Below are positions 14,017 through 14,033 of a stretch of DNA of 14,033 nt, in pieces. The DNA lies in contig JBDUDA010000049.1 of assembly GCA_040003205.1 (NCBI GenBank), positions 1-14,033 of the forward strand. The letters are read 5' to 3'. Below the pieces are notes generated by a model, which did not search any database, was not told the DNA's origin, and saw only the letters and a list, made by a program, of their open reading frames with translations. Each line of letters begins with the position of its first letter. Position 1 is the stretch's first letter. The DNA is from JALYIM01 sp040003205 (lineage in GTDB: Bacteria; Acidobacteriota; Terriglobia; Terriglobales; Acidobacteriaceae). A program made the position numbers and the translations under genes.

Positions 14017-14033
14017 GATCACGCTTAAGATCA

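Overview
This window looks like an ordinary chromosomal segment of a moderately GC-rich, diderm bacterium. A member of the Acidobacteriota (Terriglobia, Koribacter-like) is my best guess. That placement is inference from the TolC-type outer-membrane protein, the twin-arginine molybdoenzyme, the yceD-rpmF-plsX order, and a dispersed intergenic repeat that begins TGTCATYCYGAGC, of a kind I associate with such genomes. No 16S or other decisive marker is present. All gene-free gaps are shorter than 300 bases.

Region 1 (1-5284) is a tight operon for a tripartite drug-efflux pump: a TolC-family outer-membrane channel, an EmrA/HlyD-type periplasmic adaptor and an EmrB/QacA-type 14-helix MFS transporter. 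A small cytidylate-kinase-like P-loop protein follows at 7 bases, with its ribosome-binding site overlapping the transporter stop. A Nudix hydrolase lies 130 bases further on (5415-5900).

Region 2 (5901-7715) has two monocistronic genes. The first is a DksA/TraR-type zinc-finger protein with a good sigma-70 promoter, palindromes in its leader and a clear intrinsic terminator. The second is a membrane-anchored TPR protein. The gaps on both sides of the TPR gene carry copies of the dispersed repeat, including an inverted pair.

Region 3 (7716-12025) holds a two-gene isoquinoline 1-oxidoreductase-like molybdenum hydroxylase (2Fe-2S subunit plus Tat-exported molybdopterin subunit). It runs convergently to a lone GT39/ArnT-like membrane glycosyltransferase. 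A hairpin spanning the iorB stop codon probably ends transcription there.

Region 4 (12026-14033) is the conserved yceD(DUF177)-rpmF-plsX cluster, linking ribosome assembly to phospholipid synthesis. It is driven by a near-consensus promoter and preceded by a leader with two mutually exclusive small hairpins. Fatty-acid genes such as fabH would be expected just beyond the window, which is inference.

I see no CRISPR array, phage, transposase, tRNA or rRNA, and no clear candidate for an undescribed multi-gene system. The most interesting items are the kinase-like gene attached to the efflux operon, the dispersed repeat family, the structured leaders, and a Nudix box with one altered position.
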